NCBI GenBank assembly: GCA_000720535.1
Contig: JOAZ01000002.1
Location: 186,001 to 250,000 of the forward strand
Reading direction: 5' to 3'
Length of the DNA stretch: 64,000 bases
DNA from: Streptomyces halstedii
GTDB taxonomy: Bacteria; Actinomycetota; Actinomycetes; Streptomycetales; Streptomycetaceae
Made by a program: the position numbers and the translations under genes. A model generated the notes under the pieces. That model saw only the letters and a program-made list of their open reading frames with translations. It searched no databases and was not told the DNA's origin. Numbering within the stretch: the stretch's first letter is position 1; each line of letters begins with the position of its first letter. This document shows, in pieces, positions 55,805 to 63,189 of the stretch.

Positions 55805-56629
55805 TCAGAGCTTCAGGTCCCACTGGCTGGCGTCCCAGTCGAAGCCGGGGCTGACCTCGACGGTCAGGTTCTTCGCGTCGGCCGGGGCGTCGAAGGCGTA
55901 CTGCACGGTGACCTTCTTGCCCGGCAGGACCGTGCCCGTGAACCCTTCGCCGACCGTGCCGTCGAAGATCTGCTCGGCGTTCACCCCGTCCGCGCCGGCT
56001 CGCGCGTCGACACTGGCGAGCACGCTGTCGTACTTCTTCTTCGTCTTGTTCTCGATGACGACGGAGACCTTGTAGGCGCGATTGCCCTTGGTGTGCCCCG
56101 CCGCGTAGGCGTCGGGTGTGTACGCGGCGGCGTTGCTGACCGTGACCTCCAGGCCGTCGTCGTACGCGGCGGTGTCCCGCCCCTCCAGGGTGCCGGAGTC
56201 CGCGCCGCCCTTACCGGAGTCCTTCGGGGAGTCCTCGGAGCCGCCCCCCGGCTTCGCCGAGGCCGAACTGCCCGACAGCTCCTTGTCGATGTCCTTCACG
56301 ACGTCGTCCACGGCCTTGAACATGATCACCGCGCCGACCACCGACAGGATCAGCGCGACCAGCCCCAGCACGGCGCCGAAGGTGGTCACCCCCTTGTTCG
56401 TCGCCTCGCCGCGCTTGACGCGGCCCCGGCCCGACAGACCCAGGATCAGGGCGATGAGGCCGAGGATGCCGGCGAGCCAGAAGAGGAGCGGGACCAGCCC
56501 CGAGAGCGTCCCGATGATGCCGAGGACGAGGGCGGCGATGCCGAGGCCGTTGCGGGCGGGGCGCGTCCCCGGGGCGTGCGGCGGGGCGTAGGGCTGCTGG
56601 GGCTGCGGCGGCTGCGTGTACTGGGACAT
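55805..56629 (-). CDS. DUF4190/DUF4352-type membrane protein
   Basis: 274 residues. A Gln/Pro-rich N-terminus (MSQYTQPPQPQQPYAPPH) leads to two helices (LGIAALVLGIIGTLSGLVPLLF and GLIALILGLSG, then TTFGAVLGLVALILSVVGAVI). The basic RGRVKRGEA lies between them. The outer domain (about 150-274) has a beta-sandwich of the DUF4352 type, with LEVTVSNAAAY, VSVVIENKTKKKYDSVLAS and the end DWDASQWDLKL. Possibly a lipid- or partner-binding extracytoplasmic protein. GGAGGG before the ATG supports the start. Confidence 0.82.
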   Translation of the reverse strand: MSQYTQPPQPQQPYAPPHAPGTRPARNGLGIAALVLGIIGTLSGLVPLLFWLAGILGLIALILGLSGRGRVKRGEATNKGVTTFGAVLGLVALILSVVGAVIMFKAVDDVVKDIDKELSGSSASAKPGGGSEDSPKDSGKGGADSGTLEGRDTAAYDDGLEVTVSNAAAYTPDAYAAGHTKGNRAYKVSVVIENKTKKKYDSVLASVDARAGADGVNAEQIFDGTVGEGFTGTVLPGKKVTVQYAFDAPADAKNLTVEVSPGFDWDASQWDLKL

Positions 56630-56715
56630 GGGTGTGCCCTCCGAAGAGCAACGGGGAACTGTGAGCGGTGAGATGCACCGAGTGCTGCGGTGACGGGTCA
56701 ATCACAGCAGAGCTT

Positions 56716-56769
56716 GTGAATCGAGTCAACACGGTTCACGCGAAAGTCGATGCATGCGAGTGTGAACCG
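56716..56769. promoter_or_regulatory. GTGAAYCG/CGGTTCAC half-sites upstream of the methylase-like gene
   Basis: GTGAATCG (56716-56723), CGGTTCAC (56732-56739) and GTGAACCG (56762-56769) lie in the gap before the methylase-like gene. The second and third form a perfect eight-base inverted repeat with a 22-base spacer. The gap 56630-56840 otherwise shows no gene. Confidence 0.5.
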
Positions 56770-56840
56770 GTGTCGCCGTGTCAGTCGGTATGCTCACCGG
56801 CACGACGGATCTCACGACGGATCTACTGGGGAGACAGTCA

Positions 56841-59036
56841 GTGCCGGAGAACTCGACCGAGGTGACCGCCGCCGGGATCGCCCGCCTCGCGGGCGTGGGG
56901 CGCGCGGCCGTCAGCAACTGGCGCCGGCGCCACCCCGACTTCCCCCGCCCCGTCGGCGGTACCGACACCAGCCCGTCCTTCGCCCTGCCCGAGGTCGAAC
57001 AGTGGCTCCGCGACCAGGGAAAACTGGCCGAGGTGCCCCTCCGCGAGCGGATCTGGCAGCAGGTGGCCGGCCATCCGGCCGGAGCCGTCACCGCGCTGAT
57101 CCACGCGGGCTGCGCGCTGCTGCTGATCCGGGACCGGCCCACCGCGTGGCTGGAGATCACCGCCGTGTCGGACGCGCGGATGGCCGAGGTCCTGCCGGCC
57201 GCCCTGGACGAGGTGCTCACCGCGCGCCTGGGCCCCGAGCGCGCGGTTCACACCCCGGCCGGCCCGGAGCTGCTGCCCTCCGTCCCGCTGCTGCGCGCCA
57301 CCGCCGAGCTGGCGGCGGAGACGGGAGCCCGCAGGGCCTTCGAGTTCCTGTTCGTCCGCCGGCTCGACGCCAACCCGCGCCAGTACACGCTGACCCCGCC
57401 GGACCTCGCCGCCCTGATGACCGCCCTGGCCGAGCCGGACGCCCCGCGGGCGGGCGGAACGGGCGCGGGGCGGCCCGCCGTCCGCACCGTCCTGGACCCC
57501 GCCGCCGGGACGGGCGCCCTGCTGCGCGCGGTCGGCGGCCCCGCGGCCCTGTACGCCCAGGAAGCCGATCCCGACCTCGCCGCCCTCGCCGCGCTCCGCC
57601 TCGCACTGCACGCGGAGAACCCGGCCGGCGAGTCCGCGACGCCCCCCGCCGACGGCCCGGCCCGGGGCGCGATCACGGTGCGGGCCGGGGACACCCTGCG
57701 TACCGACGCCTTCCCCCGGCTCGCCGTGGACACCGTGCTCTGCCACCCGCCGTTCAACGAGCGCAACTGGGGCCACGACGAGCTGGCCTACGACACGCGC
57801 TGGGAGTACGGGGTCCCGGCCCGCACCGAGTCCGAACTCGCCTGGGTCCAGCACGCGCTGGCCCGTCTGCGGGAGGGCGGCACCGCCGTCCTGCTGATGC
57901 CGCCGGCCGCCGCCTCCCGCCGCTCCGGCCGCCGGATCAGGGCCGACCTGCTGCGCCGGGGCGCCCTGCGTGCCGTGATCGCGCTCCCGGCCGGTGCCGC
58001 GCCCCCGTACGGCATCCCGCTCCACCTCTGGGTGCTGCGCAGGCCCGGGGCAGGCCGGCGCCCCGCGCCCGAACTCCTCGTCGTGGACACCGCCGAGTCC
58101 CCCGAGACCTCACCGGCGGCGGGCGGCCGCGACCGGATCGACTGGACGGCCGTACGGGCCACCGCGCTCGACGCCTGGCACGCCTTCGACCGGGCCGGCG
58201 GCCCCGACGGCGAGGACGCCGCCCAGGCGCTCCGCGCCCCCGGCACGGACCCGGCGGAGGCGCCCGTGGACCGGCCCGGCGTCAGCCGCGCCGTCCCCGT
58301 CATCGAACTGCTCGACGACGACGTGGACCTGGCCCCCGCCCGCCACCTGCCGTCCCCCGCCACGGGAGGCGGCGCCGCGGAACTCGCCGACGTACGGGAG
58401 AGGCTGGACGACACCCTCAAGCTGACCGCCCGCCTCACCCCGCCGCCCGCCGCCCCCCGGGAACCCTCCCGGCGCACCCTGACCACGGTCGGCGAGCTGG
58501 CCCGTTCCGGGGCGCTGCGGCTGCGTACCGGCTCCGGGGCGGGCGGCGGGTCCGCCCCCGTCCTCACCGAGCACGACGTCCTGGCCGGCACCGCGCCCAG
58601 CGGCGCGCCGGCCGGCGCGCCCGCCCCGGGGGAGGAGGCGCTCCTGCTGGAACCCGGCGACGTCGTCGTGCCCGTACTCGGCGGGGTGACCGTCACCCGG
58701 GTCGTGGACGACACCACCGCCGGTGCCGTGCTCGGCCGCAACCTCCAGCTGCTGCGCCCGGACCCGGCCGCCCTGGACCCGTGGTTCCTCGCCGGGTTCC
58801 TGCGCGGCACCGCCAACAACCGGCAGGCCAGCAGCTACGCCTCGACCGCGACCCGGCTGGACGCCCGCCGGCTCCAGCTGCCCCGGCTGCCCCTGGACGA
58901 ACAGCGGGGCTACGGGGAGCGGTTCAGGGCCCTGGCGGAGTTCGAGGACGCGCTGCGCACGGCCGGGCGGCTCGGGGGACAGCTGGTCCAGGGCCTGCAC
59001 GACGGGCTCACGGACGGGACCGTCGCCCCGAAGTGA
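56841..59036 (+). CDS. N6-adenine DNA-methylase-like protein fused to an HsdS-like tail
   Basis: 731 residues. An N-terminal helix-turn-helix (VTAAGIARLAGVGRAAVSNWRRRHPDFP) is followed by a type I HsdM-like methyltransferase core: motif I LDPAAGTGALLRAV (about 218-231), and the motif IV site at residues 301-305, which reads CHPPF where active enzymes have NPPY/F or DPPY/F. A C-terminal tail (about 550-731) resembles a single HsdS target-recognition half (LEPGDVVVPVLGG, WFLAGFLRGTANNRQASSYASTATRL, LPLDEQRGYGERFRALAEFE). No restriction subunit adjoins. GGGGAG seven bases before GTG 56841 fixes the start. It may be a regulator rather than a methylase. Confidence 0.85.
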   Translation: MPENSTEVTAAGIARLAGVGRAAVSNWRRRHPDFPRPVGGTDTSPSFALPEVEQWLRDQGKLAEVPLRERIWQQVAGHPAGAVTALIHAGCALLLIRDRPTAWLEITAVSDARMAEVLPAALDEVLTARLGPERAVHTPAGPELLPSVPLLRATAELAAETGARRAFEFLFVRRLDANPRQYTLTPPDLAALMTALAEPDAPRAGGTGAGRPAVRTVLDPAAGTGALLRAVGGPAALYAQEADPDLAALAALRLALHAENPAGESATPPADGPARGAITVRAGDTLRTDAFPRLAVDTVLCHPPFNERNWGHDELAYDTRWEYGVPARTESELAWVQHALARLREGGTAVLLMPPAAASRRSGRRIRADLLRRGALRAVIALPAGAAPPYGIPLHLWVLRRPGAGRRPAPELLVVDTAESPETSPAAGGRDRIDWTAVRATALDAWHAFDRAGGPDGEDAAQALRAPGTDPAEAPVDRPGVSRAVPVIELLDDDVDLAPARHLPSPATGGGAAELADVRERLDDTLKLTARLTPPPAAPREPSRRTLTTVGELARSGALRLRTGSGAGGGSAPVLTEHDVLAGTAPSGAPAGAPAPGEEALLLEPGDVVVPVLGGVTVTRVVDDTTAGAVLGRNLQLLRPDPAALDPWFLAGFLRGTANNRQASSYASTATRLDARRLQLPRLPLDEQRGYGERFRALAEFEDALRTAGRLGGQLVQGLHDGLTDGTVAPK

Positions 59037-59042
59037 CGGGTG

Positions 59043-59101
59043 GCACAACGGTTGTGCACGGGGTGGCGCAACGGTTGTGCACAAGGGGGGAACGGTTGTC
59101 C
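59043..59101. promoter_or_regulatory. Three palindromes repeated every 23 bp upstream of the membrane/kinase operon
   Basis: GCACAACGGTTGTGC (59043-59057), GCGCAACGGTTGTGC (59066-59080) and GGAACGGTTGTCC (59089-59101) share a central AACGGTT core and start 23 bases apart, close to two helical turns. They begin seven bases after the methylase-like gene's stop. A TATACG/TACGCT -10-like hexamer follows at 59110-59117, so bound protein would overlap the promoter. Confidence 0.65.
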
Positions 59102-59163
59102 GCGCGGGTGTATACGCTCACAGCACACATCCGGCCCCCCCACGCCATCCCCAGGAGCAGCAC

Positions 59164-59769
59164 ATGCACGGCTACGGCTACCCGCCGCAGCGGCAACCGA
59201 CGGGTCGCCCGTCCCCCACGACCCTCATTCTTCTGCGCGTGCTCTTCGCGGCGTTGACCGTGCTGAGCTGCGGTTTCCTCTCCTGGGCCGCGCTGTTGCG
59301 GCTGGCCGTCGTCACCCGCGAGGTGCGGGACTGGGTCCTGCTGGCGGTGGCCTTCGTGGCCAGCGGGGCGATGTTCGCCTACATCATCAGCACGCCCGAC
59401 GACCAGGCGGAGCTGACGGACGGGCAGGCGATCGTCTTCCTCGTCTGGATGGTCTGCTCGCTCGCGGGCGCGACCGCCTACTACCTGTGGGCGGAGATCC
59501 GGCACTTCGGCCGGGGTCCGGGGGCTCCAGGACCGGTGCCGTACGCCGGGCAGGTGCCACCGGCCGCGACCCCCGCCCCCCGGTACGGCTACCCGCCCGG
59601 CCCGGCCCCCTCGGCCGCCCGGCCCCACACACCCGCCCCCTCGCCCGCGCCCACCGGCCCGGCGGTTCCGGCGCCCCCGCAGCCCGCCTCCTCGCAACGC
59701 CTGGACGAGGTGCGGGCCGAGCTGGACGAGCTGAGCGACTACCTCCGCAAGGAGGGCGGTGACCGGTGA
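59164..59769 (+). CDS. Small membrane protein coupled to a Ser/Thr kinase
   Basis: 201 residues. Three helices lie in residues 18-110 (LILLRVLFAALTVLSCGFLSW, WVLLAVAFVASGAMFAYII and AIVFLVWMVCSLAGATAYYLW). The C-terminal 85 residues are Pro/Ala-rich and end in a short amphipathic stretch (QRLDEVRAELDELSDYLRKE). AGGAG before ATG 59164 supports the start. Its stop overlaps the kinase GTG by four bases, so they are coupled; it may anchor or regulate the soluble kinase. Confidence 0.82.
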   Translation: MHGYGYPPQRQPTGRPSPTTLILLRVLFAALTVLSCGFLSWAALLRLAVVTREVRDWVLLAVAFVASGAMFAYIISTPDDQAELTDGQAIVFLVWMVCSLAGATAYYLWAEIRHFGRGPGAPGPVPYAGQVPPAATPAPRYGYPPGPAPSAARPHTPAPSPAPTGPAVPAPPQPASSQRLDEVRAELDELSDYLRKEGGDR

Positions 59770-61331
59770 ACGGGCGGGTCATCGCCGAGCGGTACGAGCT
59801 GGCGACCATCCTCGGCCAGGGCGGCATGGGGCAGGTCTGGACGGCGTACGACCGGCGGCTGGACCGGCGGGTCGCGGTGAAGCTCCTGCGGCCCGACCGG
59901 GTCGCGGGCCCCACCGGCAGCGACGCCGCCGAGGAGCTGCGCCGCAGGTTCGTCCGGGAGTGCCGGGTCACCGCCCAGGTCGACCACCCGGGCCTGGTCA
60001 CCGTCCACGACGCGGGCGGTGACGGCGACGACCTCTACCTCGTCATGCAGTACGTCGAGGGCGCCGACCTCGCCGACCACCTCGCCGAACACATCCCCTA
60101 CCCCTGGCCCTGGGCCGTCGCGATCGCCGCCCAGCTCTGTGCCGTGCTCTCCGCCGTGCACGCGGTGCCGATCGTCCACCGCGACCTGAAGCCGCGCAAC
60201 GCCATGGTCCGGCCCGACGGCACGGTCACCGTGCTCGACCTGGGCGTCGCCTCCGTCCTCGACTCCGACACCACCCGGCTCACCCACACCGGCTCACCGA
60301 TCGGCTCCCCGGCGTACATGGCCCCCGAGCAGGCGATGGGCGGTGCGGTCGGCCCGTACACCGACCTGTACGCGCTCGGCGTGCTGCTGCACGAACTGCT
60401 CAGCGGCGACGTGCCGTTCGCCGGGTCCACCGCGCTCGGCGTCCTGCACCGCCACCTCTACGAACCGCCCATCCCGGTCCGCCACCTCAGGCCGGAGGTC
60501 CCCGAGGCGCTCGAAGCGCTCGTGCTGCGGCTGCTCGCCAAGGACCCGCAGCACCGCCCGGCCTCCGCCCAGGAGGTGTACGAGGCGCTGCGCCCCCTGC
60601 TGCCCGCCCAGGGGGATCCGGCCGGGCCCCTCGACCCGACCCGCCCCTTCCTGCGCCCGCAGGCACCCTGGCCGGACCGGGCGAGCGCGCCCCACCCCGG
60701 CCCGCCGGTGCCCGCGCCGCGCGCCGACGAGAGCCGGCAGACCTCCGCGCCGCCCGCCAAGCCCGATGTCGCGAAGGCGGTCGACGAGGTCAAACGGCTC
60801 CTGAGCGAGGGCCGGATCACCCAGGCCGTGGACATCCTGGGCGGCATCCTCCCGGCGGCCGCCGCCGAGCACGGTGAGCGCTCCCCGGTCGTGCGGATCC
60901 TGCGCAAGCAGTACGCCGCCACGCTGATGGACGACGGCCAGTACCGCCGGGCGCTGCCCGAGCTGCGCCGCCTCGCCGACGACCGCGCCGCCGAGGCCGG
61001 GCCCGCCGACACCCAGACCCTGCGCTTCCGCTACGACGCCGCGCAGTGCCTTGAGCAACTGGGCGAGGCGGCCGCCGCGCTCGCCGAGTACCGCGCGGTC
61101 CTCCCCTTCTACGAGAACGCCTACGCGGCCCCGGCGAACGACCCCCAGCGCGCCTTCGACATCCGCCACCGCATCGGCCACCTGCTGCTCGCGGTCGGGG
61201 ACCACGCGGCGGGCCGCGCCCAGTTGCAGGCCCTGCTGTACGACACGGAGCGGGCCTACGGGCCGCACCACCCGCTGCCGGTGGAGCTGCGCAGGCAGCT
61301 CAGCCACCAGCAGGTCGTCCGGGGCGGATGA
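59766..61331 (+). CDS. Ser/Thr protein kinase, soluble, with TPR-like tail
   Basis: 521 residues. Kinase domain about 8-275: glycine loop GQGGMGQVWTA, Lys39 in VAVKLL, HRDLKPRN with catalytic Asp140, and DLG (Asp158) in place of the usual DFG. The activation loop has several Thr/Ser (TTRLTHTGSPIGSPAYMAPE). A Pro-rich linker (about 275-330) leads to repeated helix pairs (VKRLLSEGRITQAVDILGG, LMDDGQYRRALPELRRLADD, LEQLGEAAAALAEYRAVLP), a TPR-like domain to the end. No membrane helix is present. GTG 59766 overlaps the upstream membrane gene's stop. Confidence 0.92.
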   Translation: MNGRVIAERYELATILGQGGMGQVWTAYDRRLDRRVAVKLLRPDRVAGPTGSDAAEELRRRFVRECRVTAQVDHPGLVTVHDAGGDGDDLYLVMQYVEGADLADHLAEHIPYPWPWAVAIAAQLCAVLSAVHAVPIVHRDLKPRNAMVRPDGTVTVLDLGVASVLDSDTTRLTHTGSPIGSPAYMAPEQAMGGAVGPYTDLYALGVLLHELLSGDVPFAGSTALGVLHRHLYEPPIPVRHLRPEVPEALEALVLRLLAKDPQHRPASAQEVYEALRPLLPAQGDPAGPLDPTRPFLRPQAPWPDRASAPHPGPPVPAPRADESRQTSAPPAKPDVAKAVDEVKRLLSEGRITQAVDILGGILPAAAAEHGERSPVVRILRKQYAATLMDDGQYRRALPELRRLADDRAAEAGPADTQTLRFRYDAAQCLEQLGEAAAALAEYRAVLPFYENAYAAPANDPQRAFDIRHRIGHLLLAVGDHAAGRAQLQALLYDTERAYGPHHPLPVELRRQLSHQQVVRGG

Positions 61332-61454
61332 CCCGGGTCCCGGGGCGTCCGGTACCGGGTGTCCGGGGCCCCGCATCCCCAACTCCTCCCGAATCGTTGG
61401 TCGAATCGGTGGCCCCAGCCACCTCCACTGCCTAACATCGATCAACGCAAGGCC

Positions 61455-61472
61455 TTGTGCACCGATGCACAA
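61455..61472. promoter_or_regulatory. 18-bp palindrome upstream of the SurA-like gene
   Basis: TTGTGCA (61455-61461) and TGCACAA (61466-61472), with a four-base spacer, form a perfect palindrome 20 bases before the TTG start. Its half-site TTGTGC/GCACAA also occurs in the three repeats at 59043-59101, so one regulator may bind both. Confidence 0.55.
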
Positions 61473-61492
61473 TCTCTTTCCGGGAGGCTCCT

Positions 61493-62149
61493 TTGCACCG
61501 CCGCCGTCGTACCGCGCTCGCCGTCACCGCCGTATCGCTCGTCGCGGCGCCGCTCCTGACCGCCTGCGGCGGTGAGGCGCATCCAGGGGCCGCGGCCGTG
61601 GTCGGCGGTGAGCGGATCGAGGTCTCGACCGTCCAGGCGCAGACGGCGGACGTGCGGAGCGCCCAGCGGGACTCCGAGCACTCCGAGGAGCTGGTGAAGA
61701 AGTCCGGCCAGCTCACCCGGGCCAAGCTGCACAGTCTGATCTTCGGGCAGGTCCTGGACCGGGCGGCGAAGGACGCCGGGGTGAGCGTCAGCCGCAAGGA
61801 GGTCCAGCAGGTCCGCACGGCCGCCACCGCGCAGTCCGGCGGCGACGAGGGGCTGCGGACCGTGATGCTGGAGCAGCGCTGGGTCGCCCCCGGCCAGATC
61901 GAGGAGGACCTGCGCAAGGAGGTCCAGCTGCCCAAGCTGGCCCAGGCGCTCGGCGCGGACCTCCAGAGCCCCGAGGGCCAGCAGGTCGTGGGGGACGCGC
62001 TCACCAAGGCGTCGAAGGCCCTGCACATCGACGTCAATCCGCGCTACGGCACCTGGGACGACGCGAAGGTGCAGCTCAGCACCTACCAGGCGCCGTGGAT
62101 CAGCCAGGTCACCGCGGTGCGGCCCGAAGAGGCCGAGGCGGGCGCCTGA
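61493..62149 (+). CDS. SurA-N-like lipoprotein
   Basis: 218 residues from TTG 61493, with GGGAGG five bases upstream. The N-terminus (RRRRTALAVTAVSLVAAPLLTACGGEA) is a lipoprotein signal with lipobox LTAC. The rest matches the SurA/trigger-factor-like chaperone N-domain: AAVVGGERIEVSTVQAQ, a long helical stretch with LHSLIFGQVLDRAAKDAGV, and ALHIDVNPRYGTWDD near the end. No PpiC (peptidyl-prolyl isomerase) domain is present, so it probably acts only as a chaperone for exported proteins. A GTG at 61457 is an alternative start. Confidence 0.88.
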   Translation: MHRRRRTALAVTAVSLVAAPLLTACGGEAHPGAAAVVGGERIEVSTVQAQTADVRSAQRDSEHSEELVKKSGQLTRAKLHSLIFGQVLDRAAKDAGVSVSRKEVQQVRTAATAQSGGDEGLRTVMLEQRWVAPGQIEEDLRKEVQLPKLAQALGADLQSPEGQQVVGDALTKASKALHIDVNPRYGTWDDAKVQLSTYQAPWISQVTAVRPEEAEAGA

Positions 62150-62190
62150 GTCCGGTCCGGGAGGCACGGCGGCGACCGGGCCGGTCGCGG

Positions 62191-62196
62191 TAGGTT
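62191..62196 (+). promoter_or_regulatory. -10 element of mazG, leaderless
   Basis: TAGGTT, then six bases to the GTG at 62203. No ribosome binding site lies between them. Confidence 0.45.
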
Positions 62197-62202
62197 CGGT
62201 GT

Positions 62203-63189
62203 GTGAACGCTGAAGATCCCGGCCGTGTCGTCCTGCTCACCGCGAGCCACCGGGTCGCGCCCGGCCTGCTGTCCTGGCCCGCCTGGCAGACGCTGCACGC
62301 GGCCGACCGGGTGCTGTGCGCCGAGCTGGACCATCCGCAGCTGCCGTACCTGCGGGAGGCGGGCGTCGCGGTCGAGCACACCGCGCCGACGGCCGAGGAG
62401 CTGGTGGACGACTGCGCGGGCGGCCGGACCGTGGTGGTGCTGGTCGGCGGCGAGGGCAACAGGCCGCTCACCGACGGACTGTCCCGGCTCGGCGGGTCCG
62501 GCCGGGTGCGGATGCCGGATCTGGAGCTGCTGCCCGGTTCGTACGACCTGCCGGGCGCCCGGTTCCTGGACCTGGTCCAGGTCATGGACCGGGTCCGCAC
62601 GGAATGCCCGTGGACCTCGGGCAAGACGCACCAGGGTCTCGCGAAGTACGCCATCGAGGAGGCGTACGAGCTGGTCGAGGCCATCGAGGCCGGGGACCGC
62701 GAGGAACTGCGGGAAGAGCTGGGGGACGTCCTGCTCCAGGTGGTCTTCCACGCCCGGATCGCCGAGGAGGACCCGGACGAGCCCTTCGCCGTGGACGACG
62801 TCGTGGCCACCATCGTGGACAAGCTGATCCGCCGCCACCCTCATGTCTTCGGTGACGAGACCGCCGCGACCCCGGAGGACGTCCACGCGCACTGGCTGCG
62901 CACCAAGGCCGTCGAGAAGCGGCGTGATTCGGCCACCGACGGGGTGCCGCTGGGACAGCCGGCGCTGGCCCTGGCGGCGAAGCTCGGCAGCCGGGCCCGG
63001 CAGGCCGGGGTGGACGTGCCGCTCCCGGCCGGTGACTCCCTCGGCCACCGGCTGCTCGCCCTGGCCGTACGCGCGGAGGCGGACGGCACCGACCCGGAGG
63101 CCGCGCTGCGCGCCGCCGCCCGCGCCTACCGGAACGCGATCCGGGCGGCGGAGGGCCTCGACACCGCTCCGGATACCGTCGAGGGGTGA
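62203..63189 (+). CDS. mazG: Nucleoside triphosphate pyrophosphohydrolase MazG
   Basis: 328 residues. The MazG NTP-PPase domain (about 118-250) has VMDRVRTECPWTSGKTHQGL, the EExxD-type metal motif AIEEAYELVEAIEAGDREELREELGD, and VVFHARIAEED. HVFGDE and WLRTKAVEKRRD follow, and the C-terminal part has a second, degenerate copy (ALAAKLGSRARQAG). The first 110 residues are a diverged extension. It cleaves NTPs, including damaged ones. GTG 62203 follows a leaderless-type hexamer. Its stop overlaps the P450 start. Confidence 0.93.
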   Translation: MNAEDPGRVVLLTASHRVAPGLLSWPAWQTLHAADRVLCAELDHPQLPYLREAGVAVEHTAPTAEELVDDCAGGRTVVVLVGGEGNRPLTDGLSRLGGSGRVRMPDLELLPGSYDLPGARFLDLVQVMDRVRTECPWTSGKTHQGLAKYAIEEAYELVEAIEAGDREELREELGDVLLQVVFHARIAEEDPDEPFAVDDVVATIVDKLIRRHPHVFGDETAATPEDVHAHWLRTKAVEKRRDSATDGVPLGQPALALAAKLGSRARQAGVDVPLPAGDSLGHRLLALAVRAEADGTDPEAALRAAARAYRNAIRAAEGLDTAPDTVEG

